A DNA stretch of 64,000 bases, taken from JABDQA01 sp963824415 (lineage in GTDB: Bacteria > Desulfobacterota > Desulfobulbia > Desulfobulbales > Desulfocapsaceae). Position numbers and translations under genes: made by a program. The stretch's first letter is position 1. Each line of letters begins with the position of its first letter. Below, in pieces: positions 24,113 to 33,107 of the stretch. Location: positions 434,001 to 498,000 of the forward strand of contig CAWGPM010000002.1 in assembly GCA_963824415.1 (NCBI GenBank), given 5' to 3'. The notes under the pieces are model-generated. The model saw nothing but the letters and a program-made list of their open reading frames with translations, had not been told where the DNA came from and did no database searches.

Positions 24113-26794
24113 ATGATGAATAAAACGAATTCGAAAGAACTGGCCAAGAGCTACGATTTCAGCGATGTCGAAGAAAAGTGGCTGAAAACCTGGGCAGAAC
24201 AGCACTGCTTCGAGGCCTCGATGGAGGATGGCAAACCCGGGTTCTCCATCGTTATTCCGCCGCCCAATGTCACCGGTGTTCTGCATGTCGGCCATGCCCT
24301 GAACAACACCCTGCAGGATATCCTGACCCGCTATCATCGCATGTGCGGCGACAACACGCTCTGGCTGCCCGGCACCGACCATGCGGGCATCGCCACCCAG
24401 AACGTGGTCGAGCGGCAGCTTGCCGAAGAAGGCCAGAGCCGTCACGATCTCGGCCGCGACGCCTTTATCGAGCGGATCTGGGAATGGCGCAAGGACAAGG
24501 GCGGCACCATCATCAACCAGCTGCAGAAACTGGGCTGCTCCTGTGACTGGGAGCCGCGAGCGCTTCACCATGGACGAAGGGCTGTCCAGGGCGGTGCGCG
24601 AGGTCTTCGTCCGGCTCTACAAGGAAGGGCTGATCTACAAGGGGGACTATATCGTCAACTGGTGCCCCCGCTGCCACACTGCGCTGGCCGACGACGAGGT
24701 GGATCACGAGGACTGCCGCGGCAAGCTCTATCACCTGCGCTACCCGTATGCCGACGGTTCCGGCCACGTGGTGGTGGCCACCACCCGGCCCGAGACCATG
24801 CTCGGCGATACCGGCGTGGCGGTGCACCCCGACGATGAACGCTACAGCCACCTGAAAGGCGTGCCGATCGATCTGCCGCTGACCGGCCGTCAGATCCCGG
24901 TGGTTTTCGATCACCATGTCCAGAAAGATTTCGGCACCGGCGCCCTGAAGGTGACCCCGTCCCACGACCGGGACGACTACGAGATCGGCCTGCGCCACGA
25001 CCTCGAGATGTGCAAGGTCATGGACGACCACGGCGTCATGAACGAGCTGGCCGGCAAATAGCCGGGCTTGGACCGCTTTGTTTGCCGCAAGCAGATCGTC
25101 GAAGATCTGGAGCGCCTCGGGTTCCTGGAAAAAATCGAAGATTACGATCACGCGGTCGGCCAGTGCTACCGCTGCAAGACCGTGGTCGAGCCGACCACCT
25201 CGATCCAGTGGTTCGTCACGGTCAAGCCGCTGGCCGACAAGGCGGTCGAGGCGGTGCGCGAGCGGCAGGATCAACATCTATCCGAAGACCTGGTACAATA
25301 CCTTCTATTCCTGGATGGACAATATCCGCGACTGGTGCATCTCCCGGCAGATCTGGTGGGGGCACCGGATTCCGGCCTGGACCTGCGATCACCTGCGGCG
25401 AACTGATCGTCGAGGCCAGCGACCCCGAGTTCTGCCCGGCCTGCACCTCCACCGAGCTGGTGCAGGAAACCGACGTGCTCGACACCTGGTTCTCCTCGGC
25501 GCTGTGGCCCTTTTCGACGATGGGCTGGCCCGAGAACACCAAAGAGCTGGCCACCTTCTATCCGACCTCGATTCTGGTCACCAGCTTCGACATCCTCTTT
25601 TTCTGGGTGGCCCGCATGATGATGATGGGCATCCACTTCATGGAAGAGGTGCCGTTCAAGGATGTCTATCTGCACGCCCTGGTGCGGGACAAGCACGGCA
25701 AGAAAATGTCCAAATCCACCGGCAACGTGCTCGACCCGCTTGAAGTCATGGGCGCCTACGGCACCGATGCCATGCGCTTCACCCTGACCGCGTTTGCGGC
25801 CCAGGGGCGCGAGATCAAGCTCGACGAGGACCGGATCGAGGGCTATCGCTTTTTCATCAACAAGATCTGGAATGCGGCGCGGTTTTCGCTGATGCACGTT
25901 GCCGATGGAGGCCCGGAACTTAGAGCGGCGACGCAGCAGCCGGCGGAGCTGCCCCTGGTGCACCGCTGGATCCTGAGCCGCACCGCCCGGACCATCGATG
26001 CGGTGCGCACCGGCCTGGACGACTACCATTTCAACGAGGTGGCCTCGGCCAACTACCAGTTTATCTGGCATGAGTTCTGCGACTGGTATCTGGAGTGGAT
26101 CAAGGCCGATCTGTTCAGCGACGACGAGACCAGGAAGAACCAGGCCCGGGGTGTGCTGCTGAGCGTGCTGGAGACGATCCTGAAGCTGATCCACCCGATC
26201 ACCCCGTTTGTCACCGAGGAGATCTGGAGCGTGCTTCCGGGTCCGCGGCCAGTGCTCATGCTGGAGCCCTATCCCCAGCGGCAGCCGGACTGGCTCGACC
26301 AAGCGGCGGAACAGGACATGGAGCTGCTGATGGGCGTTATCACCGGCATCAGAAACATCAGGGCCGAGGCCGACGTGCATCCGTCGCATAAAATCGAGGC
26401 CTTCGTGGCCAACGTCGATGACAAAACCGCGGCGCTGCTGGATTCTTATGCCAAGCCGATTTCGGATCTGACCCGCCTCAACGGCCTCAATATTGCCAAC
26501 CACCAGGAAAAGCCGGCCGATGCGGCCACCTATATCTTCAACGATATCGAGATCTACGTTCCGCTCAAGGGGCTGGTCGACGTGGACAGTGAACGCGAAA
26601 AGCTCGAGCGCGAGCGGGCCAAGGTCGAAGCGAGCCTGAAGCAGGTCAGGTCCAAGCTGGGCAACGCCAAGTTCCTGGCCAATGCGCCTGAGCAGGTGGT
26701 GGCCAAGGAGCAGGGTAAAAAGGCTGAACTCGAGGCCCGGCTGGCCCGGATCAGTGAGGCGGAACAGCGCTTGGAAACGATCCGCAGCAACTGA
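24113..26794 (+). pseudogene. valS: Valyl-tRNA synthetase, broken by several single-base indels
   Basis: The product is a full-length class I valyl-tRNA synthetase: PPPNVTGVLHVGHALNNT (HIGH site), NWCPRCHTAL, CPACTSTELVQETDVLDTWF, KHGKKMSKSTGN (KMSKS site) and a C-terminal coiled-coil arm (EREKLERERAKVEASL). It cannot be read in one frame. There is an extra C near 24554, a stop TAG at 25059 inside KYAGLDRF that reflects two compensating indels, an extra C near 25262 and an extra C near 25392; the frame then stays open to 26794. All faults lie within 850 bases and all else is conserved. The enzyme charges tRNA-Val and is normally essential, so sequence error is at least as likely as true decay. 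Starts could be ATG 24113 or 24116. Confidence 0.9.
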
Positions 26795-26846
26795 AAATGG
26801 GCCGGACCACGATTTCAGCGTATCGGTGTATAAATAGCAGGTGACA

Positions 26847-27707
26847 ATGGATAAAAATCTTCTCGACAAACTGCTGCGCTCCTGGCTGCGCGAAGATATC
26901 GGCCGGGGGGACCTGACCAGCGAGGCCATTTTTTCCGCCGAGCAGACCGGCCGGGCCGATCTCGTGGCCCGCCAGTCCTTTCTGGTGGCCGGTGCGGAGC
27001 TGATCGCCGCGAGAACCTTTCGGGTGCAGAACCCCGCAGTCGTAGCCGAAAATGCGCTGGCCGACGGCAGCCGGGTCGTGCCGGGCGATGTGTTGCTCAG
27101 CGTCAGCGGTCCGGTGGTCGACCTGCTCAAAGCCGAGCGGGTGGCATTGAATCTGCTGCAGCGCATCTCAGGTATTGCGACCTGCACTGCCGAATTCGTA
27201 GACAAGGTTAAAGGCTATCCGGTGCGCATCTGCGACACCCGCAAGACCACGCCGGGCCTTCGGATGCTGGAAAAATACGGTGTCGTGGCCGGCGGCGGCA
27301 GCAACCACCGGTTCAACCTGACCGACGGCATCCTGATCAAGGACAATCATATTGCCGCCTGCGGCTCGATTCAAGAGGCGGTGCAGCGGGTCCGGCGCCA
27401 TGTCCCTCACACCATCAAAATCGAAGTGGAAACCGACACCATCGAGCAGGTAAAAGAGTGCCTCAACTGCGGGGTCGACATCATCATGCTCGATAATATG
27501 GACCCGGAAACCACCAGAGAAGCAGTTGGAATCATTGCAGGAAAAGCGCTGGTCGAGGCTTCCGGCGGGATAACCCTGGAAAACGTCGAGGCGGTGGCGG
27601 CAACCGGGGTCGACATCATCTCGATCGGTGCCCTGACACATTCCGCACCCGCCTGCGATATCGGCATGGACTGGTCGTATGAGGCGCTTTATGACGAGAA
27701 GCGCTGA
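26847..27707 (+). CDS. nadC: Nicotinate-nucleotide pyrophosphorylase (carboxylating)
   Basis: A 286-residue quinolinate phosphoribosyltransferase, the usual length. Motifs: LREDIGRGDLTSEAI, ERVALNLLQRISGIAT, CDTRKTTPGLRMLEKYGV (the RKTTPG site), NHRFNLTDGILIKDNHIAA, and the C-terminal IMLDNMDPE, VEASGGITLENV and GVDIISIGALTHS of the barrel. It makes nicotinate mononucleotide from quinolinate and PRPP in de novo NAD synthesis. I chose ATG 26847 with AGCAGGTGAC just upstream over the GTG at 26841. It follows valS by 50 bases. Confidence 0.96.
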   Translation: MDKNLLDKLLRSWLREDIGRGDLTSEAIFSAEQTGRADLVARQSFLVAGAELIAARTFRVQNPAVVAENALADGSRVVPGDVLLSVSGPVVDLLKAERVALNLLQRISGIATCTAEFVDKVKGYPVRICDTRKTTPGLRMLEKYGVVAGGGSNHRFNLTDGILIKDNHIAACGSIQEAVQRVRRHVPHTIKIEVETDTIEQVKECLNCGVDIIMLDNMDPETTREAVGIIAGKALVEASGGITLENVEAVAATGVDIISIGALTHSAPACDIGMDWSYEALYDEKR

Positions 27708-27834
27708 TTATTGCTTGATTTTTTCTGAATAAATATGTGATACTGGGCTCACACCGGTACCGCGGGATGGCTGGCTGATTTGGCCATACTCAAGGCTACC
27801 TCAATGTTTCTCATCCTAGACGAGGGTAAAATCG

Positions 27835-28575
27835 ATGCGTTGTCCAAAGTGCGGCTTTATATCATTCGATAATGTCGAGGCGTGCCTGAAGTGCAAAAAG
27901 ACTATTCCTGACAACGCGAAGAATGTCCAGGGCAGCGTCTACAACGTCGCACCGCCAGTGTTTCTCAAGTTTGGCGTGGAAGAAGAGGAAGCCAGCGTCG
28001 ACATTCCCGAAGTCGAGGGTTTTGAAGACGAGGAAGAGTTCGAGTTTACCGACCCCGAGCTCGATATCCTGCTCGAAGACGAAGATGAAGGCGAAGCGGA
28101 GCCGCTCAGCATGGAAGATGGTGAGGCCGAAATCGTCTTTGACGATGAAGAAGATCTGGCTGGCGAATTTGGCGAGATCGAAGCCTTTTCAGAAGAGCCC
28201 TCCGGCGAGGATGATTTCGCCCTCGATCTGGGCATGATGGAAGACAGCTCCGACGAGGAAGCCGCCGAACCCCGGATGGCCGTGGCTGAAGAGGGCAGCA
28301 CCCTGGATATCCCCGATGAGCTGGCCGATATCTCCGATCTGTCTCCGCCCGAAAAGACGATCTTCGACGATGAGCCCGAAGCAAAAGCCAGGCCTGCCTC
28401 CAAAGATTCGCTCGAGGACGAACTCGATTTCGGCGCCCTGGAGGCCGAGCTGGCCGATCTCGAGCCAGAAGCCGCCGCCGCAACGCCCAAGAAGCAAAAG
28501 CTGAGCCTCGACATGGACGAGGATCTTGATTTCGAACTCGATCTCGGCGGCCTGTCGATTCACGACGACAAGTGA
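27835..28575 (+). CDS. Acidic zinc-ribbon protein
   Basis: A 246-residue protein with an N-terminal zinc ribbon (RCPKCGFISFDNVEACLKCK, two CXXC pairs) and then about 210 residues rich in Asp and Glu with little predicted structure, ending in repeated DLDFELDLGGL-like segments. There is no signal peptide or membrane helix. Proteins with a short zinc ribbon and a long acidic tail recur in Desulfobacterota but have no known role; binding to basic proteins or nucleic-acid-associated machinery is only a guess. It lies 127 bases after nadC. Confidence 0.7.
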   Translation: MRCPKCGFISFDNVEACLKCKKTIPDNAKNVQGSVYNVAPPVFLKFGVEEEEASVDIPEVEGFEDEEEFEFTDPELDILLEDEDEGEAEPLSMEDGEAEIVFDDEEDLAGEFGEIEAFSEEPSGEDDFALDLGMMEDSSDEEAAEPRMAVAEEGSTLDIPDELADISDLSPPEKTIFDDEPEAKARPASKDSLEDELDFGALEAELADLEPEAAAATPKKQKLSLDMDEDLDFELDLGGLSIHDDK

Positions 28576-28608
28576 TCACCGGGGGGCGTCAGTGCACATC
28601 GAAAATCG

Positions 28609-28637
28609 TTGACACCCCCACCGATGTTTTGTAAATA
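28609..28637 (+). promoter_or_regulatory. Candidate promoter of the tRNA-Phe gene
   Basis: TTGACA at 28609-28614 and TAAATA at 28632-28637 with 17 bases between. The only gene downstream is tRNA-Phe at 28801; repeat copy C fills the space. Confidence 0.5.
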
Positions 28638-28646
28638 GTGCACCTC

Positions 28647-28793
28647 TAGGTTGCCTTGAATAATTAGGATTTCAGCCCAAAATCAAGGCGCGTGGGAAAA
28701 TTTTCCCGCAGGCATATAGATGATATGTCGAGGATAAAATTTTCGCGCGCAACACAGAGTTTGGGCCAAAAGACAATTTCTCAAGGTAAGCTA
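28647..28793 (+). repeat. MITE-like palindromic repeat, copy C
   Basis: A 147-bp element. Ends: TAGGTTGCCTTGAATAATTA at the left and TAGCTTACCTTGAGAAATTG when the right end is read on the minus strand. The core holds CAAAATCAAGGCGCG, CCGCAGGCATATA and CGAGGATAAAATTTTCGCGC, close to copies A and B. It separates a candidate promoter from tRNA-Phe. Confidence 0.85.
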
Positions 28794-28800
28794 ATCCGGT

Positions 28801-28876
<76 letters not shown>

Positions 28877-28894
28877 TTTAGATGTAGCAAAATC

Positions 28895-28929
28895 AAGCGG
28901 TTAGGCCTTCATGGCTTAATCGCTTTTTT
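28895..28929 (+). terminator. Terminator after tRNA-Phe
   Basis: AAGCGGTTAGGCC pairs with GGCTTAATCGCTT around TTCAT (one or two mismatches) and runs into six T residues. It lies 18 bases after the tRNA. Confidence 0.85.
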
Positions 28930-28997
28930 GTTTGGACTGCGGATTTCCCAATTCTGCCCCACCATAGCCCCACCTTTTTAGAATTGTGTAGGGCAGG

Positions 28998-29375
28998 TCA
29001 GCGCTTAGGTCCAAAGCGCAAACTTATCTCACTCTGATCCCAACCGAATTCATCTGGTATCGGGGGTAATGGCACTGCTTCACCGATTTTTCTTGATACG
29101 TACTTATTGAACTCATCATTATCAGAAAGTGTTTCTACCTTCCTAGAAATGATGGAGCCATCTTTTTTGAATTTTAGGGTGACTGTCACAAAACCTTTTA
29201 TTTCTCCGGGAGGTTGCGACCAATCCTGCATGATGTGGTCCTTGATGCTCTGAAAGTATTGATCCTCAGCGTAGTTCAAGCCTGCAGCATGAAGCGTTGT
29301 TGGCTGGGTCATTGAACTTGTGATGAATGGTGAGAAGACAAAAAGAAGGACCAAAGTGGTGGTAATGTTTTTCAT
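28998..29375 (-). CDS. TonB/TolA C-terminal domain protein, exported
   Basis: A 125-residue protein. Residues 1-30 form a signal peptide (MKNITTTLVLLFVFSPFITSS, cut near LHAAGL). The rest matches the TonB/TolA C-terminal domain: HIMQDWSQPPGEIKGFVTV, LKFKKDGSIISRKV, SDNDEFNKYVSRKIGEA and PLPPIPDEF. It lacks the membrane anchor and proline-rich spacer of real TonB, so it is a free periplasmic domain of unclear role. AAAGGGAATGTAAG precedes the start. It is AT-rich like the accessory patch around it. Confidence 0.75.
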   Translation of the reverse strand: MKNITTTLVLLFVFSPFITSSMTQPTTLHAAGLNYAEDQYFQSIKDHIMQDWSQPPGEIKGFVTVTLKFKKDGSIISRKVETLSDNDEFNKYVSRKIGEAVPLPPIPDEFGWDQSEISLRFGPKR

Positions 29376-29538
29376 CTTACATTCCCTTTTAATGAAAAAT
29401 TTCTATATATCATTTTATGGACATATGTATTTAATCGGCATGATTTCAAATATATTTTCTGAATCTCACGACTTTGGCTGACCGACGATTTTTTATTTGG
29501 TTTGTGCTCTTATATTTCTTTCTATTATCCTAAGATTC

Positions 29539-30040
29539 ATGCTGAAATTGTCCAAACAAGATGCCAGGCGCTTGCTGGTTTTACACCATTTCACACCTAC
29601 CTCTTTGCAAGGAGCATTTGAGCGTTTGGGGAGTATACAATACGATCCTCTTAACCCGGTAGGGCGTAACCATGATTTAGTTCTGCAGGCGCGGGTTCCA
29701 GGCTATTCCGTAGATGACTGGCAAGCGTTGGCTTAGCAGGAACGCTTTCTTTATGATGCTTGGGACAAGCAAGCCTCGCTGGTTATGATGCGAGATTATC
29801 CAATGCGGCGCATTTACTATGAATGGCGCACACCACGCTGGCGCGAAACAATATTGGATCCATTCCCAGATGCAGTCAAGAGAGTTCTAGATGAATTGCA
29901 TGAACGGGGCCCCCCTGAGCAGCACTGATTTTAACTATCAAGAGCATCACGAGCAGTGGGATGGTTCCGGGTAAGGTCCTAAATTAACTAAAAATGTCCT
30001 GCGCGCCTTATGGAATAACGGTCAGAAGAAGTGGGTCTAA
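29539..30040 (+). pseudogene. Decayed YcaQ-like winged-helix protein
   Basis: The start MLKLSKQDARRLLVLHHFTP with FERLGSIQYDPLNPVGRNHD is the N-terminus of the winged-helix DNA-binding/YcaQ-type DNA glycosylase family (about 350-400 residues when intact). A TAG at 29734 stops it after 65 residues, yet homology continues in frame (QERFLYDAWDKQASLVMM, RRIYYEWRTPRWRE). A run of C residues near 29910 then shifts the frame into LSSTDFNYQEHHEQWDGSG, a second stop, and LRALWNNG. The gene is cut off at about 30040, so it is a pseudogene fragment with at least two stops, a frameshift and a 3-prime deletion. An intact protein would unhook DNA crosslinks. Confidence 0.8.
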
Positions 30041-30053
30041 AAGTGGACCCACT
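30030..30053. terminator. Small hairpin after the YcaQ remnant
   Basis: AGTGGGTC and GACCCACT pair perfectly around TAAAAGTG. There is no U-run, so terminator function is uncertain. Confidence 0.35.
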
Positions 30054-30768
30054 TCTCACCTAGACCGAAAATATTCTTTAATAACTAACTTTCACGCTCA
30101 TTGGATTAACCTCTGTCAGATAGATGTGATTATAATTTGGATATGTTAAGCAGAGTAACTAAATAAAATGCCGCAAACGTTAATTTTTAATCCTACCACT
30201 ATCAGTAAAATCAATATTTGTTAACTTTATTGCTGAAATATGCAATTTATTGAATTGTGTTTTCCAAAAAAGTCATTACCTTTACATTGTGATACATCCT
30301 ATATGTATCATCGGGTGGTGCAGACCCCTTCTTTCTCCCTCCCTCTCGAAAAAGCTGCACCACCCATTATATATGCTCTTACCTGCCAGCTCCCGCAGCG
30401 TTGCCTCGATTAAACATGGCCCGGTTTTTCAGTCCATAAATACATGATCACGTTACGGTCTGCTATTCGCAATTGCAATTTGCTTAGGTCGGGTCAAAGT
30501 AAACTCTCCAAAATGAAATTCGCCTGGAAAAGTAGTTTAGATCAAGCAGCAGCCCTTTTTAATAGTAAACGCTATCAATAATCTCTTTATTTAGTCCTAT
30601 TGTGTACAAATAAAGCAATCTTACAATCTAATCATAGACAACTACTATTATGCAGAGTCATACCAGTGAATTTTTATATTTAGTTGTCTGAAATTATTAT
30701 TCATTTATGTAATGTCAATTCACTGACAGATAACAAATTGACTCTATTAGTCCCATGAAAAACGCACA
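30054..30768. other. AT-rich intergenic region with a long-loop inverted repeat
   Basis: About 715 bases with no credible gene; a 65-codon frame at 30250-30447 lacks any family. At 30313-30365 GGGTGGTGCAG pairs perfectly with CTGCACCACCC around a 31-base pyrimidine-rich loop. The promoter of the fasciclin gene is expected in the last 150 bases. Confidence 0.5.
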
Positions 30769-31251
30769 ATGAAAGTAATAGCAATGATTTTCGCAATGAC
30801 CTTGGCAATGTTTACTACCCTGCCCGTTCACAGTGCCGATCACGAAAAAGATATTGTCGACACTGCAGTTGGAGCTGGTTCTTTTAATACGCTTGTCGCT
30901 GCAGTTCAGGCTGCCGATTTAGTCGACACTTTGAAAAGCGAAGGACCATTTACAGTTTTTGCGCCGACCGACGAAGCCTTTGCCAAACTTCCTGCAGGAA
31001 CGGTGGATGACTTGCTGAAGCCGGAAAACAAAGAGAAATTGCAGGCTATCCTGCTCTACCATGTCGTGCAGGGCAAAGTAGCGGCAGCGGATGTGGTGAA
31101 ATTAACATCAGCCAAGACCGCCAATGACATGGATCTGAAAGTGAGGGTCGATGGAAACATGGTCAAAATCAATGAAGCTCAAGTAGTTCAGACCGATATA
31201 ATGACCAGCAATGGTGTAATTCATGTTATTGACACCGTTTTGATTCCCTAG
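30769..31251 (+). CDS. Secreted fasciclin (FAS1) domain protein
   Basis: A 160-residue protein with a Sec signal peptide (MKVIAMIFAMTLAMFTTLPV, cut near HSA) and one FAS1 domain: DIVDTAVGAGSFNTLVAAVQ, GPFTVFAPTDEAFAKLP (H1 motif), LLYHVVQGKVAAADV and NGVIHVIDTVLIP (H2 motif). Such proteins are cell-surface or periplasmic adhesion-type proteins. The length fits single-domain bacterial members. A clear terminator follows. Neighbours on both sides are unrelated. Confidence 0.92.
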   Translation: MKVIAMIFAMTLAMFTTLPVHSADHEKDIVDTAVGAGSFNTLVAAVQAADLVDTLKSEGPFTVFAPTDEAFAKLPAGTVDDLLKPENKEKLQAILLYHVVQGKVAAADVVKLTSAKTANDMDLKVRVDGNMVKINEAQVVQTDIMTSNGVIHVIDTVLIP

Positions 31252-31281
31252 CTAACCGGCGAAAAACAACATAATTGCATA

Positions 31282-31320
31282 GAAGACGGGTTTGATTTAC
31301 TGAATCAAACCCGTTCTTCT
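31282..31320 (+). terminator. Rho-independent terminator after the fasciclin gene
   Basis: GAAGACGGGTTTGATT pairs with AATCAAACCCGTTCTTC around TACTG with a single bulged T, followed by T-rich TTCTTATTA. Confidence 0.85.
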
Positions 31321-31825
31321 TATTAACGGAGATCGGTCAGGGGGGACCTCCATCCATCTTCTGCTAGGTGGATATTTTGTCCCTTGTATTGTAATGAGTT
31401 CCTATCAAATATTTTTAGTCTTCTCCTGGGGAGAGAGATATGGATATTTCTCTTCTGCACTGATTGGTACAGCACCTTTTAACTGTTTTGTTAGTGTTAT
31501 TGATTTCAGTCCCTCAATCTGTTGAAGCTGATCCTCATAGCCTTGAGACCTTTGCTAAACAGGGTGATCAGATCGAATTGAACCCGTCAAGCGCTGGAAG
31601 GAAAAGAAAAAGGGCGGAAAGTTAGATAATGCTAAGCAAGCAAATTCTTATCGCTTCAGTGTTGGCCTGGCGTGATTGCAATGATTCTGCCGCAGCGCTG
31701 TGGGTTCCCGATCAAGCCGGAAATAACGGTGGCATCAAGTAGTGTCGTTGCCTACGATGCAAATCATATATAATATTCACCAAGACAAAAAACTTGTCCA
31801 AAAACCAATTGGAGGTTCACCGTAC
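31321..31825. other. Intergenic region with possible gene scraps
   Basis: About 500 bases. A plus-strand frame at about 31480-31626 reads LLISVPQSVEADPHSLETFA, like a signal peptide and the start of an exported protein, but it stops soon. A 37-codon frame starts at 31629. Neither has a known family; they may be remnants. No other signal seen. Confidence 0.35.
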
Positions 31826-32485
31826 ATGACACGCTCGCCCTTTTTTCCCTCTTTTGAATCCCTGCCCAAAGCCATTCCCATATTTCCCCTTGCCGGAGCG
31901 GTTGTCATGCCAGGTGTCCAACTGCCGCTCAACATTTTCGAGCCGCGCTATCTCAACATGGTGCAAGATGCGCTGGCGCACGACCACATCATCGGTATGA
32001 TCCAGCCGGTTCGGGATACTGATGGGGAAGCGTTGCACCTGCAACGCGTCGGCAGTGCCGGGCGCATCACCTCCTACAGCGAATCAAATGATGGGCGGAT
32101 TATCATGGTGCTCACGGGTGTGTGCCGTTTCGGCGTATATGAGGAGATTGATAAATGTAACGGTTATCGCAGGGTAATAGCCGATTGGGCCCGGTTTGCG
32201 GGCGATTACGACGAAGAAGACGTGCAATTGACAAATCGCGAAGGATTTTTTGAGATCTTGCATAATTATATCGGTGCGCGGCGGTTGGAAATCTCCTGGG
32301 ATGATCTTGGCAAACTGACGGATGGACCGCTTATCAACCTGTTATGCACCCATCTACCGTTTGAGCCGGAGGAAAAACAGGCGCTTATTGAAACGATCGG
32401 GCTCGATGAGCGTGCCGAGTTGATGCGCGGGTTGATGAACCTCTATGTCGCCACGCGGCAGAGCCTTGGCGACAAACCGCACTAG
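31826..32485 (+). CDS. Lon N-terminal (substrate-binding) domain protein
   Basis: A 219-residue protein that consists of a Lon N-terminal domain only, with no ATPase or protease part: LPKAIPIFPLAGAVVMPGVQ, LPLNIFEPRYLNMVQDAL, HIIGMIQPVRD and RVGSAGRITSYSESNDGRII. Such LonN proteins are widespread in proteobacteria and their function is not known; they may bind unfolded proteins. I start at ATG 31826 because TTGGAGGTTCACCGTAC precedes it; the frame is open 28 codons further up from a GTG. It lies in the AT-rich patch but its GC content is closer to the core genome. Confidence 0.88.
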   Translation: MTRSPFFPSFESLPKAIPIFPLAGAVVMPGVQLPLNIFEPRYLNMVQDALAHDHIIGMIQPVRDTDGEALHLQRVGSAGRITSYSESNDGRIIMVLTGVCRFGVYEEIDKCNGYRRVIADWARFAGDYDEEDVQLTNREGFFEILHNYIGARRLEISWDDLGKLTDGPLINLLCTHLPFEPEEKQALIETIGLDERAELMRGLMNLYVATRQSLGDKPH

Positions 32486-32517
32486 CGTTTTCATAGACCG
32501 CGCTCTTATAATCCTAA

Positions 32518-33058
32518 TGACCTGCCCCACCTAACCGGTCCACTTTCAAGTTAGTGAATCAGGACAGGTGAGCTATTACTTTTTACTGATTCTGTATGCC
32601 TGGTGACGCTGAACGGAACGATGTTGACCAAGCACCGTGCATGCCCTGCGTTCCGAAACGGCTAGACGCTGCTGGACTGCCTTGATACAGTTTCGGCGAC
32701 GATCCGGCCTTAGTAATTTCCCTGTGCAGCTTCTTGGAGAATCAGTTTATCAAGCGCTAGGTCGGAAACAGCTCTACGTAGCCGCTGGTTTTCTTTCTCC
32801 AGTTCTTTGAGCCGTTTAACCTGGCCTGTTGTCACCCCGCCATATTCTGTGCGCCAGCGATAATAGGTAACATCGCTCACGCCAAGCTGCTTGATCGTTT
32901 CGGCAACCGTTTTACCCTGGCTGATGTGGATATCTGCTTCTCTGAGCTTGGCGATGATGTCTTCGGGACGAAAACGTTTCTTCGGCATGGATTCCTCCTC
33001 TTTGAATCGGTCTTTATACATAACATAAGACTGGACCGATTTGAGGGGGGGCAGGACA
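32518..33058 (-). mobile_element. Internally deleted IS3-family element
   Basis: The element is flanked by imperfect terminal inverted repeats: TGACCTGCCCCACC at 32518 and, read on the minus strand from 33058, TGTCCTGCCCCCCC, each followed by a related CGGTCCA block. Between them lie an intact orfA and only about 40 codons of orfB before a stop. The rest of orfB, about 800 bases with the DDE catalytic residues, is missing although both ends remain. It can move only if a full copy supplies transposase. I see no matching target duplication. Confidence 0.8.
32710..32988 (-). CDS. IS3-family transposase OrfA
   Basis: A 92-residue helix-turn-helix/leucine-zipper protein: MPKKRFRPEDIIAKLREAD, AETIKQLGVSDVTYYRWRTE and GQVKRLKELEKENQRLRRAV. 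This is the usual OrfA of an IS3-group element. ATG 32988 is chosen because AAAGAGGAGGAATCC precedes it. The orfB that should follow in the -1 frame is cut after PDRRRNCIKAVQQRLAVSER and some 20 more residues. Confidence 0.88.
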   Translation of the reverse strand: MPKKRFRPEDIIAKLREADIHISQGKTVAETIKQLGVSDVTYYRWRTEYGGVTTGQVKRLKELEKENQRLRRAVSDLALDKLILQEAAQGNY

Positions 33059-33107
33059 AGGATACCTTGTTAAAATTGTTTTATATTTTCCAGGAAATAT
33101 CCAATCC

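Noticed and set aside
25271..27205. 644-codon minus-strand frame opposite valS and nadC
   Set aside because: It is antisense to conserved valS and nadC coding sequence and has no family; its length comes from GC-rich codon bias.
27785..27815. Further copy of the palindromic repeat (CTCAAGGCTACCTCAATG)
   Set aside because: Only about 15 bases match one end and neither the core nor the other end is found.
30250..30447. 65-codon frame in the AT-rich intergenic region
   Set aside because: It contains the inverted repeat, has no ribosome site and no family.
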